DNA from: Rhizobiales bacterium 65-79
GTDB lineage: Bacteria; Pseudomonadota; Alphaproteobacteria; Rhizobiales; Rhizobiaceae
Direction of reading: 5' to 3'
Assembly: GCA_001896885.1 (NCBI GenBank)
Contig: MKRJ01000038.1
Span: forward strand, 1-64,000
Length of the DNA: 64,000 bases
A program made the position numbers and the translations under genes. The notes under the pieces were generated by a model that was not told the DNA's origin, ran no database searches, and was given only the letters and a program-made list of their open reading frames with translations. This document shows, piece after piece, positions 38,230-48,176 of the stretch (positions are counted from its first letter, which is position 1; each line of letters begins with the position of its first letter).

Positions 38230-38493
38230 TCAGACGTTTCGTTCCATCTTCTGTTGAACCTTCGCCACAAGCTCCGCGAATAGATGAACTGGATCGCGCC
38301 CAAGTGCGCGCGCAATCATAATGAACTCAAGCACGTCGACCCTGCGTTCGCCTCCCTCATATTTCGCCACGAACGACTGCGGACGGTCGATTCGCCGCGC
38401 AATCTCGTGCTGCGTAAGCCCCGCATTCTTGCGAGCGGCGGCCAGCATTTTCCGGAAGACGAGATGTTCTTCGCTGTGGATCGATCTGCTCAT
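38230..38493 (-). CDS. XRE-family HTH regulator
   Basis: This 87-residue protein has a Cro/C1-type HTH ('LTQHEIARRIDRPQSFVAKYEGGERRVDVLEF', in pieces typical of XRE). The ATG at 38493 is the natural start; the frame extends upstream without a better one. It is divergent from the GIY-YIG gene, whose start is about 105 bp away, so it may repress that gene. Confidence 0.82.
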   Translation of the reverse strand: MSRSIHSEEHLVFRKMLAAARKNAGLTQHEIARRIDRPQSFVAKYEGGERRVDVLEFIMIARALGRDPVHLFAELVAKVQQKMERNV

Positions 38494-38598
38494 GTTGCAC
38501 GCGAGGGCAATGAGCAGGGGAAGCTGATCCCAAAGTCGGATTATCCCAAATAGGGATTTATTCATCCCTCTCCGCTTTGATGAACATGACGGGCGTCA

Positions 38599-39540
38599 TT
38601 GGAAGGTGGAGACGTGCAACACGGAGCGGTAACCAATGCTGGATCTCAGAGCGCCCGTTTCATCCGCTTGTTTCTGATCGATGGGACGCCGGATGGACTG
38701 ATGTTCGCCGATGTCGGCAACTGGAATGGCAAGGTGCTGGCGGCGCCGAGGGGAAGGCTGGGCGAGTTGCTGAAGCGCAGCGAAGCCTCTCGCACCGGTA
38801 TCTATGTTCTGACAGGACCAGATCCGGAACGGCTAGGTGGAACCATTGCCTATATCGGCGAGGCAGATGATGTGGCAGCGCGTCTGCGCATCCATCTGCG
38901 TTCTGGAGACAAGGACTTCTTTACCCGGCTGGCGATCGTGGTCAGTTCCGACGACAACCTAACCAAAGCGCATGTCCGCTTTATCGAAAGCAAGCTAATC
39001 AGATTGGCGCGGCAGGCTGATGCGGCATCGTTGACCAACGGTACCGATCCGGACTTCCAGCGCCTTCCCGAAGCCGACCGTGCGGACATGGAGTTCTTCG
39101 TCGACCAACTGACCCTTGTGCTGCCGATCGTCGGCTTTGACCTATTCCGGCGTTCTGTGCGGAAAACTGCATCTGAGGGTGCATCGAACATGGATGATGA
39201 CATCATGTTCGTCTTCGCCACCGCAGGCGCATCGGCAACAGCACGCGAGACCGAAGAAGGCTTTGTCGTGCTGGCCGGCTCCACCGCCAGGCGTACGCCG
39301 ACAGAGACATTTCCTGCGGGCTACCTCGCGCTTCGTGATCAGCTCATCGCGGATGGCAAGCTGACCGATGGGCAAACCTCTGACCTCTACACCTTCACCT
39401 CCGACGTAGTGTTCTCAAGCCCGAGTGCGGCGGCATCAATCGTGGCAGCACGCAGCGCCAGTGGTCCGCGCGAATGGAAGTTGCAAGGGACCGTGCAGAT
39501 GTACAAGGACTGGAAGGCGTCGGCGTTGGAGACAGGATGA
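38599..39540 (+). CDS. GIY-YIG nuclease domain protein with DUF4357
   Basis: This protein of up to 313 residues has a GIY-YIG domain at about residues 55-140 ('RTGIYVLTGPD', 'IAYIGEADDVAARLRIHL' and a later Glu in 'FIESKLIRLA'). A C-terminal DUF4357 domain spans about 225-305 ('GFVVLAGS', '[21 protein letters not shown]'). Proteins with this architecture occur with restriction and defence genes, but their target is unknown. The start may be the TTG at 38599 or a GTG at 38614, which has GGTGGAG upstream. Confidence 0.78.
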   Translation: MEGGDVQHGAVTNAGSQSARFIRLFLIDGTPDGLMFADVGNWNGKVLAAPRGRLGELLKRSEASRTGIYVLTGPDPERLGGTIAYIGEADDVAARLRIHLRSGDKDFFTRLAIVVSSDDNLTKAHVRFIESKLIRLARQADAASLTNGTDPDFQRLPEADRADMEFFVDQLTLVLPIVGFDLFRRSVRKTASEGASNMDDDIMFVFATAGASATARETEEGFVVLAGSTARRTPTETFPAGYLALRDQLIADGKLTDGQTSDLYTFTSDVVFSSPSAAASIVAARSASGPREWKLQGTVQMYKDWKASALETG

Positions 39541-39835
39541 ACGAGCCGGATCCGAGAGGTGAACGACCGCAACATGTCTCTGCCCGGGCGCGATCGGCAG
39601 CCAATCGGCCACACCGGTGATCTCGTCTCCGGCGCCGGCATTTTGTGTCACGCATTCCTTTAGCACCGGGCCGATGAAGGCTAATTGTGCCGCCGGCAGA
39701 GGCCGCCACAAGAGCAACGTAGGCTGTTGCCGCTGCCCTATCGCTGCGACGATGCCGTATGGCTTCTGGCGGGCAGTTGTGGCGCAAGGAGTCACTCTAT
39801 GGCGGAGCCATCACCAACGCGGTACGGGTGAGACT
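39541..39835. other. Intergenic stretch
   Basis: No reliable gene in about 295 bp. One minus frame has a protein-like run but no recognisable family, start or ribosome site. Confidence 0.35.
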
Positions 39836-41413
39836 CTAATTCGCACTGGACGATCGTACTGTACGAGAGGTCGCCACCTTGGATATCAGCAGGTCGCAAA
39901 CCTCTTGGGCCGAGAAGTCTTGGGCGAAAAGGTGGCCTTCATGGCACCCTTCTCGTGACAGCAGCTGTCGCTGTTGTTCATCTTGAACACCTTCCGCCGC
40001 TACGGTCAGCCCGAGCCCGGAGCCCAGGCCGATGAGTGCACGCACGATAGACGCGGACTCCGAATTGGCTGTCATAGCCTGCACGAAGCTGCGATCGATC
40101 TTGATCGTGTCGAGCTTGAAGTTTCTGAGATGATAGAGGCTGGAATAGCCGGTTCCAAAATTATTGAGCGCGACCCTGACGCCCGCATCATGGAGATCGC
40201 CGAGCACACGCTTGGCTGTTTGAAGATCTGCGACGAGAGCACTTTCAGAAAGCTCCAGCTCAAGGCGGCGCGGCGGCAGTCGTGTTGCCCCAAGAACGGC
40301 CAATATACGCAGTCCGATTCCCGCATCCCGCAAAAGCGAAGCAGGAATGGCAAAAGACAGCGTCACCTCTTCACTCCACGATGCGGTGTCGCCACACGCT
40401 CTCCGCAAAAGCTCCTCGAAAAGCGGCCGGAGAAGTCCCGCCGTTTCGGCGATTGGAAAGAGGCGCGCAGCATCCATGTTCCCCAATTCGCCGTGATGCC
40501 AATAGGGCTGTGCTTCGAAGCTCTTCGCCGCACCGGTCCTGAGATCAATCCTAGGCTGATAGCGGATCTCGATTGCTCCTGCATCGAGGGCTCCGCGCAA
40601 ATCGCGCTCAAGTTTGTCTCGTTCGCGGATATGATGATCCATCTCCTCCTCGAAGAAGCGAAGCGCACTCCCCGATTCCGATTTTGCTCGATAGAGCGCC
40701 ACATCGGCCTTGCGCAGAAGTGTTTCGGCATCCGTCCCATCGGGCGGCGCTAAGGCAATTCCGATTCCCGTCCCGATCGGGTGATCGCCGTTTCCCGCAC
40801 GAACCGGTGGCCCCATCTCTTCGATGACTCGGAGTGCCAAGCTCGCCGCGGCCTCTGCACCGGAAAGATGCCGGGCAAGGATCGCGAACTCGTCTCCACC
40901 AAACCTTGCAACCATATCGCCTTCACGGACGGCCCTTCGCAGACGAAGAGCGGTTTGGATCAGCGCTTCGTCCCCCGCCGGATGCCCTTCAAGGTCATTG
41001 ATCTTCTTGAAGCCGTTGAGGTCCAGCATGAAGACCGCGTGGACGGCGTCAGCGCTGGGAGGAGCTTCAAGTGCAGCGTTCAGCGCGGCGTGAAACTGGC
41101 GGCGGTTGGGAAGACCTGTAAGCGTATCCTCAAACGCCAGGATTCGTGCTTCTTCTTCCGCGGCACGCCGCCGGTGGATTTCTCTTCTCTGGGCGCGCAG
41201 ACGCGACCAGGCGAATAGTGCGAAGGTCAGAGCACAGATCGCAAAAATCTCGTCAAGCTCGAAAACCCTATATCGTTGCTGGGACGTCTCGTTAGGAAAG
41301 ATGTCGAATTGCCAAACGCCGAATAATGCCGCAACGACGACGGCGCCGATCATGGCAATGTCCGTCAAGGTGAGCCGGTGCCGGATGATCATCTCTTTGA
41401 AGCCATTCGCCAT
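39836..41413 (-). CDS. GGDEF/EAL protein with degenerate EAL domain
   Basis: This 525-residue protein has one or two N-terminal membrane segments (about 15-35 and 55-70), a GGDEF domain with intact 'RFGGDEFA' (about residues 170-177) and a C-terminal EAL domain. In the EAL domain the signature reads 'FEAQ' in place of EAL (about 300), and the metal-binding Asp-Asp pair is Asn-Asn ('ALNNFGTGYSSL'). The GGDEF part should make cyclic di-GMP; the EAL part is predicted not to hydrolyse it and may only bind it or serve a structural role. Confidence 0.88.
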   Translation of the reverse strand: MANGFKEMIIRHRLTLTDIAMIGAVVVAALFGVWQFDIFPNETSQQRYRVFELDEIFAICALTFALFAWSRLRAQRREIHRRRAAEEEARILAFEDTLTGLPNRRQFHAALNAALEAPPSADAVHAVFMLDLNGFKKINDLEGHPAGDEALIQTALRLRRAVREGDMVARFGGDEFAILARHLSGAEAAASLALRVIEEMGPPVRAGNGDHPIGTGIGIALAPPDGTDAETLLRKADVALYRAKSESGSALRFFEEEMDHHIRERDKLERDLRGALDAGAIEIRYQPRIDLRTGAAKSFEAQPYWHHGELGNMDAARLFPIAETAGLLRPLFEELLRRACGDTASWSEEVTLSFAIPASLLRDAGIGLRILAVLGATRLPPRRLELELSESALVADLQTAKRVLGDLHDAGVRVALNNFGTGYSSLYHLRNFKLDTIKIDRSFVQAMTANSESASIVRALIGLGSGLGLTVAAEGVQDEQQRQLLSREGCHEGHLFAQDFSAQEVCDLLISKVATSRTVRSSSAN

Positions 41414-42035
41414 TTTAGTTCAGCCGATCTCCGGTCGGAGGCTGCCTCAATGGTCTAAACACCCCCTTAACAACCAACGGCAATCGCAAGGGCTGGACGA
41501 AGGCACAATTGCTCTTCTCTTAGGTTCTCTTGCCAACAGGCTGGCTAACTGGCCTGCGACCGAACTTTAGTAGTGTTCGCAAATCTCAGCGCGCCGACAA
41601 AAGCGACGGCGTTGGGGCAATGCTGAAAGAGCCGACTCGACTGTAAAGGACCACAGGATACTACCTTCCCGAAGCGGCTGGCAGCCGAACCGACCAGATC
41701 TCTGAGTCGTTTGCGGACCCCGTGCTTGCGTTAAGTACTCGTGAACAACGCATCCATGGGGTTGGTCGTGCCTGTGTGTACGGCCGTGCCATAATGGTAA
41801 TGCAGGCCGTTGCCGCGGCCGTTTCTCCGCAACGTTCCCATGTCGTTTCCAGCCGGAACTCCGTGATTAATGCCAGTAGCGATACGAGGTCGTCGTTCGG
41901 TCGTCCAGCTTCCGTTCGACGTTGCGAGAGCACATTTGCCTACACTACGCATTTACAACAGTGCGGTCGACCAAGCGACTATTTAGCTTTGCAAACAAAG
42001 GAATCAGATTTTCAATTTGTCGGCGGACCGGATGG
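41414..42035. other. Gap without confident gene
   Basis: These 620 bp contain only short frames. A minus-strand piece at 41731-41952 has a run faintly like the end of an M23 peptidase, but the active-site motifs are not complete, so it is not called. The region precedes the GGDEF/EAL gene and follows the Hsp20 terminator. Confidence 0.4.
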
Positions 42036-42063
42036 CCGGGAGGCAGCGCCTGCCGCCTCCCGG
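42036..42063 (-). terminator. Hairpin after hsp20
   Basis: The 9-bp arms (CCGGGAGGC and GCCTCCCGG) pair around a 10-nt loop just beyond the Hsp20 stop at 42078. There is no strong T-tract. It is placed correctly to end the Hsp20 transcript. Confidence 0.55.
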
Positions 42064-42077
42064 AGCCAATCTGAACG

Positions 42078-42590
42078 TCAGTTCTTGATGGCGATGCGCT
42101 TGACCTGCGACTGGGCCTTTTCGGTCTTTGGCAAAGTCACGGTCAGCACGCCGTTCCTGAAGCGCGCATCGACCTCATCCTCCTGGACCTCGCAGCCGAC
42201 CGGGATACGACGCTCGAAGCGGCCATAGTAGCGTTCCGAGAACTGCCGGTCCTTGTCCCCGGTCTCGGAGCGCTTCTCTCCCCGCAGCGTCAACACGCCG
42301 TCATCGAGCAGGACCTCGATGTCCTTTTCCTCCATGCCGGGCACTTCGGCCGTCACCTTGATCTCCTTGTCGTTGTCGGAGATCTCGACGCTCGGCCAGT
42401 TCCCGTTGAACGGAGACACCCTGCCGACGGACGGTAGGCCGCCATCCAAGCCGCGGAAAACGTCGTCGAACAGCCTGTTCACTTTGCGATGCAGCGACAG
42501 GAACGGATCGCGCTCGTTGTCGCGGAACAGGCTCGGGACGCGGCTCTCCTCGCGCCCCCATGGAATAAGATCGCGTACGCTCATCGTCAT
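42078..42590 (-). CDS. Small heat-shock protein Hsp20 (class A type)
   Basis: This 170-residue alpha-crystallin-domain chaperone has an ACD at about residues 62-155, with 'VEISDNDKEIKVTAEVPGMEEKDIEVLL', 'LTLRGEK' and the conserved 'FRNGVLTVTLPK'. It binds unfolding proteins and holds them for refolding. It is the first of two different Hsp20 genes in a minus-strand pair within a chaperone island. Confidence 0.92.
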   Translation of the reverse strand: MTMSVRDLIPWGREESRVPSLFRDNERDPFLSLHRKVNRLFDDVFRGLDGGLPSVGRVSPFNGNWPSVEISDNDKEIKVTAEVPGMEEKDIEVLLDDGVLTLRGEKRSETGDKDRQFSERYYGRFERRIPVGCEVQEDEVDARFRNGVLTVTLPKTEKAQSQVKRIAIKN

Positions 42591-42683
42591 TCTCCTTTCG
42601 TCAATCTTGATAACCGTCTTTCAGGCAGACCCCTGCATCGCCGGGCAGTCAGTGTCCGGCGTCCAGACGTCATCGGAATTGCC

Positions 42684-43184
42684 TCAGGCGGCCTGTTTCT
42701 CGGCGACCGGCTTATCGACGGCCTTCGTGGCCTTGGTCTCGATATGGGACCCGGCTTTGCCGCTGCTGCTGCCGATCTCGATCTTGCGCGGCTTCATCTC
42801 CTCGGGAATCTCGCGCTGGAGATCGATCGTCAGCAGGCCGTTGACGAGGCTGGCCCCGGTCACCTTCACATGGTCTGCGAGTTCGAAGCGGCGCTCGAAT
42901 GGCCGCCCGGCGATGCCGCGATGCAGGTAATCGCCGTTGTCTTCCGCCGTTCTCTCGCCAGAGATGACAAGCATGTTGGGCTCGTGCACGATGCTTAGCT
43001 CGTCCTGGCCGAAGCCCGCCACCGCCATGGTGATGCGGTAGGCGTCTTCGCCGGTCCTGGCGATGTCGTAAGGCGGCCAGTTGTCGACGCTCGGCGTCCG
43101 GCTGGCGTTCTCAAGAAGGTCGAAGACGCGATCGAAGCCGATGCTCGACCGATAGAGCGGGGAAAAGTCGAATGCGGTTCTCAT
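42684..43184 (-). CDS. Small heat-shock protein Hsp20 (IbpA type)
   Basis: This 166-residue protein has an IbpA-like N-terminus ('FSPLYRSSIGFDRVFDLLE'), an ACD with 'PPYDIARTGEDAYRITMAVAGF' and 'LVNGLLTIDLQREIPEE', and a charged tail. The start at 43184 has GGAGG at 8-nt spacing; the ATG at 43190 is too close to that site. It belongs to a different Hsp20 class from its neighbour, so the two may have distinct clients. Confidence 0.9.
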   Translation of the reverse strand: MRTAFDFSPLYRSSIGFDRVFDLLENASRTPSVDNWPPYDIARTGEDAYRITMAVAGFGQDELSIVHEPNMLVISGERTAEDNGDYLHRGIAGRPFERRFELADHVKVTGASLVNGLLTIDLQREIPEEMKPRKIEIGSSSGKAGSHIETKATKAVDKPVAEKQAA

Positions 43185-43412
43185 AGCCATATCCTCCATT
43201 GCTGAGCAACATGGGTACGAGGAGCGCCAAGGATGCGCTCCTTGACCTTGCCGACCCCTGAGGGCACCGGCGGAATCGATTTGGGAATTCACTTTCCGCG
43301 CGTCAAGAGGGTGGCCGCCGGAACGTCCGTCGCCGATGCGCATTATCTTGCCGTCGCCAACGGAAGACCTCTTTCGGCTGGCACCTTCCAGATCGATACC
43401 AGGAGAGCGACC

Positions 43413-43628
43413 ATGCCCATGACGCGGGAAGAGATCGTATCGGTCCTTGGACCGACCGACGAAACGCTCATCGCCGACATCCTCTCCACCGGCGCCTCCT
43501 TTGAGGAACTGCGCGAAGCCTGGGCGTGGCTCAACGGCGACGAGGCACTGATCGGTGAGGGACGACCACTGCCGGGAACGCGCCTAGCCGAACTGATCGA
43601 TCTGCTGGATGTCGATGAGGAAGATTGA
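43413..43628 (+). CDS. Small acidic protein of unknown function
   Basis: This 71-residue acidic protein begins 'MPMTREEIVSVLGPTDETL' and ends 'LLDVDEED'. AGGAGA precedes the ATG. I do not assign a family. It sits divergent from the IbpA-like gene inside the chaperone island, so a stress link is possible. Confidence 0.6.
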   Translation: MPMTREEIVSVLGPTDETLIADILSTGASFEELREAWAWLNGDEALIGEGRPLPGTRLAELIDLLDVDEED

Positions 43629-43789
43629 TGCTTTCAGCCTGATGATCGGATAGCTGCCCGCATGATCCGGATGCAAAGGCCATGGCGCCGTCTTGACGCC
43701 GGTCGGATCGCCAACCATCTCGATAATCGGCGGGAGGATAATGCCCGCGATTGCTTGCTCTTGAAAAGACGTCAAAAACGGAGGAAGTG

Positions 43790-44113
43790 ATGAACGACGT
43801 TCGGTTTCCCGAACCTGTTATTCTCAAATTTTCCACGACCTCGCGCAATGTCGCCAGCAGCTTCGAGGCGCTGGAATGCCTGGACCAGCAATGGCCCGAA
43901 TGGGCGCGCGGACGGAGCTGGCGCGCGGCGGAACGCGCCTGCCGCGACGCGCTGGATGGCTGGCGCAGCGCGCGCGATGCGCATAAGGCGTTTCTCAAGG
44001 CGGCCAGGCGGGCCGGATTGGCGCCCTCGGCAGCCCGCTTTCCCCGCAAGTCACGCCAGGCATCGGTGATCGATGTCCTGCGGCCCGAGACGAGTTTCAG
44101 TGGATGGCAATAA
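43790..44113 (+). CDS. DUF982 domain protein (1)
   Basis: This 107-residue protein fits DUF982, a small alphaproteobacterial family of unknown function: 'VILKFSTTSRNVASSFEALECL' , 'WPEWARGRSWRAAERACRDALDG' and 'AHKAFLKAARRAG'. GGAGGA precedes the ATG at 43790. It overlaps the end of the convergent Usg-family gene by 17 bp. A second DUF982 gene is at 47776. Confidence 0.78.
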   Translation: MNDVRFPEPVILKFSTTSRNVASSFEALECLDQQWPEWARGRSWRAAERACRDALDGWRSARDAHKAFLKAARRAGLAPSAARFPRKSRQASVIDVLRPETSFSGWQ

Positions 44114-44372
44114 TGCCGTCGACGGCGCGCCATTCGGAAGGTTCGATGAGGCGATGGTGGGCGACGCGCACGGAGTGCAGCGCGCCCTCCAGTTCGCGCT
44201 CCCAGTATCCAAGAAAGCCCTTCAGTTCCGGAAACTCCGGCGCAAGGTCATAGTCCTGCCAGACATAGAGCTGAAGCAGGCTTGGGTGGTCGGGCAGATG
44301 ATAGTGAATTTCGGCCGTGGTCAGGCCATAACCTTCCATCTGCAGGCAGAATTCCCTGCTTACCGTCTTCAT
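44097..44372 (-). CDS. usg: Usg-family protein
   Basis: This 91-residue protein closely fits the Usg family, named from a gene near trp genes in rhizobia: 'GLTTAEIHYHLPDHPSLLQ', 'YVWQDYDLAPEFPELKGFLGYW', 'LHSVRVAHHRLIEP'. Its function is not established. AAGGAG precedes the ATG. It lies after the 111-residue gene on the same strand and next to groESL. Confidence 0.82.
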   Translation of the reverse strand: MKTVSREFCLQMEGYGLTTAEIHYHLPDHPSLLQLYVWQDYDLAPEFPELKGFLGYWERELEGALHSVRVAHHRLIEPSEWRAVDGIIAIH

Positions 44373-44393
44373 GGGTCTCCTTTCCGCGCGGCT

Positions 44394-44729
44394 TCAGGCA
44401 TCGAGCCTGTCGAAATTGTGGCGCAATTCGCCGGACGTCGCCGCCCGACCTGACATATCGTGGTCGAGCTTGCACAAGGCATCCATGATCTGGTCGAAGG
44501 AGATCGGCCGCTCCGCCCCGGGCGGCTGGCGCAGCGCCGGCATGGAGTCTATGGCGCACGCGTCCGAGGCCCAGGAGGAGAGGATCGCGCGCTTTTCCTG
44601 CGGGTCGAGCGTCTTGTCGTTCAGCACGTCGTCGGGATGCCGGAAATGGCGCGCCGGCGATAGCAGCCGGTCAAGCGCCAGGTCGGATGTTTCGGGTACA
44701 AGAGAAGGGATGATCGGCGTGGGGTTCAT
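44394..44729 (-). CDS. Conserved hypothetical protein beside groES
   Basis: This 111-residue protein has a recurrent look ('LDRLLSPARHFRHPDDVL', 'EKRAILSSWASDACAI'). I know it only as a conserved hypothetical often found with stress genes in alphaproteobacteria. The ATG at 44729 has GGAGG upstream. It is divergent from groES across the CIRCE region and co-directional with usg. Confidence 0.7.
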   Translation of the reverse strand: MNPTPIIPSLVPETSDLALDRLLSPARHFRHPDDVLNDKTLDPQEKRAILSSWASDACAIDSMPALRQPPGAERPISFDQIMDALCKLDHDMSGRAATSGELRHNFDRLDA

Positions 44730-44884
44730 CTCGGTCCTCCGTCTTTCCAAGAAAACTCCTTTGTCGGGTTCCGGTTTCACAGCCTCGCCAGTGGCGAAGG
44801 CTCGAATAATTTTGTTCGAGCATCGGGAAAGTTCAAGCGGGAAAATTCGTCTGCAAGGCAAAATAACGACACGATAACAGCCTG

Positions 44885-44911
44885 TTGGCACTCTCATGGG
44901 ATGAGTGCTAA
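44885..44911. promoter_or_regulatory. CIRCE element (HrcA operator)
   Basis: The sequence reads TTGGCACTC, a 9-bp spacer, then GAGTGCTAA. The consensus is TTAGCACTC-N9-GAGTGCTAA, so there is a single mismatch and the spacer is exact. CIRCE is bound by the repressor HrcA upstream of groESL. Here it lies about 155 bp before groES and also upstream of the divergent 111-residue gene. No hrcA gene is in the window, so control must come from elsewhere in the genome. Confidence 0.92.
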
Positions 44912-45066
44912 AATTTTTGCATTCCCCTCTTGAAACAGGAAAATTCCCAAACCAGATCGTATGCGCGCGCGACGCCTGAATGGGGTCGCGGCGCCCCGCA
45001 TCGGTCCGATATTGCCGGTCCGGTGTGGAGGAACCTCAAAATCTGTTTGTCCAAGAGGAGAACGAC

Positions 45067-47071
<2,005 letters not shown>

Positions 47072-47083
47072 AGCCACTGAAGA

Positions 47084-47113
47084 GGCTGCCCGCCCCAACC
47101 AAGGCGGGCAGCC
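47084..47113 (+). terminator. Terminator hairpin after groEL
   Basis: The arms GGCTGCCCGCC (47084-47094) and GGCGGGCAGCC (47103-47113) pair perfectly around 8 nt, 12 bp after the groEL stop. There is no T-run, so it may be an imperfect terminator that lets some transcript continue into the small genes that follow. Confidence 0.65.
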
Positions 47114-47137
47114 ATCGGAAATGCCCGGGAGCTTGCC

Positions 47138-47362
47138 ATGAACATGATGACAGGCATCGAAACCGTTCCGCCGCCGACGCATGCGGAAGCAGAATTTCTG
47201 GCCTACGAGATGCAATGCCGGAACACGCTGAAGCCGTTGCTGGCGCGATTGCTGGACATGGCTCAATCGGCCGGCTGGAACCGCCGAACCGCGGCGACAG
47301 CGCTGATGTTTCTTGCCGCGCATCATGTCTCGGCAGCTTCCCAAGCGTCCGACAAAACCTGA
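47138..47362 (+). CDS. Small protein of unknown function
   Basis: This 74-residue, helix-rich protein ('HAEAEFLAYEMQCRNTLKPLL', 'GWNRRTAATALMFLAAHH') has a GGGAG ribosome site. No family was recognised. It is the first of three short genes between groEL and htpG. Confidence 0.6.
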   Translation: MNMMTGIETVPPPTHAEAEFLAYEMQCRNTLKPLLARLLDMAQSAGWNRRTAATALMFLAAHHVSAASQASDKT

Positions 47363-47393
47363 CTCCGAGTGCCGGCGAAAGGGAGGTAGCGAC

Positions 47394-47795
47394 ATGATTC
47401 CGGGACGATTGCGCCAACGTCTGAAAATTCTGAGATGGAAGCCTGCCGATCTTGCGGACGAGCTTGGCCGCCGGGAAGCCGAGGTCAAGGCGTGGATCGA
47501 GGGACGCGCCGACGCTCCGCTTGCCGTCACCGCATGGATCGAGGCTCTGGTCAAAGCGCATGAAGCGCTGCCGCCGCCAGGCCGGGCCCTCGCGATATCG
47601 AAAACCGGCGGCGACGAAATCGAGCCGGCGGAGATTAGGCTGCCGGAGGCGGGCCGCAGAACGACGCAGCCAGGGACCGCACGGCGCCCGATACATCCGC
47701 TTGAAACCGGATTTTCCACCGCCGCCGCCAGCCAATCCACTCCAAGTGTAACATCGTCGAAAGGAGGATCAACCCATGGACCGCGCCCGCTTTGA
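47394..47795 (+). CDS. Small protein with an HTH-like N-terminus
   Basis: This 133-residue protein begins 'MIPGRLRQRLKILRWKPADLA', followed by 'ELGRREAEVKAWIEGRADAPL', which resembles an XRE-type helix-turn-helix. The remainder is low-complexity and proline-rich. GGGAGG precedes the ATG. It overlaps the next gene by 20 bp in another frame. Its role may be DNA binding, but this is uncertain. Confidence 0.55.
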   Translation: MIPGRLRQRLKILRWKPADLADELGRREAEVKAWIEGRADAPLAVTAWIEALVKAHEALPPPGRALAISKTGGDEIEPAEIRLPEAGRRTTQPGTARRPIHPLETGFSTAAASQSTPSVTSSKGGSTHGPRPL

Positions 47796-48072
47796 GGAGC
47801 CTGTCACGCTTCTTGTCGGAATGGGCTTCCCCGCAAGGATCGAGAGTACGACGGAAGCATACGCCCTGCTTCAGGATTGGCCGGCCGCCAATCGGAATCA
47901 TACGCATGCCGTTGCTCTCAATGCCTGCAAGGCCGGCATCGCGGGCGAGATCGATCCCGAAACGGTGCGCGCGGCTCTCGTCGCGTTCGCGCGACACAAC
48001 GACTTACTGGTGCCTGACATGAGTGCGCCCGTGACCTCGTTCCCAGCCGGCAACGCTCACCATGCCGGGTGA
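47776..48072 (+). CDS. DUF982 domain protein (2)
   Basis: This 98-residue protein has a DUF982-like pattern ('ARFEEPVTLLVGMGFPARIESTTEAYALLQDWP' in family form, then 'ALNACKAGIAGEI', 'VRAALVAFARHN'). GGAGGA precedes the ATG. It resembles the protein at 43790 only weakly. It lies about 100 bp before htpG. Confidence 0.68.
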   Translation: MDRARFEEPVTLLVGMGFPARIESTTEAYALLQDWPAANRNHTHAVALNACKAGIAGEIDPETVRAALVAFARHNDLLVPDMSAPVTSFPAGNAHHAG

Positions 48073-48176
48073 CAATCGTCTGACGACTATCAAGACGGGC
48101 TGCTATTGCCTTACGGCGGCCTGTCCGTAGAAGTTGAACGCGACCCTATCGGTAAGCAGCAAGACAGTGATCTGAA

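Noticed and set aside
41731-41952. M23 peptidase-like remnant
   Set aside because: Only a faint resemblance to the family's end; metal-binding motifs are incomplete and no reading frame supports it.
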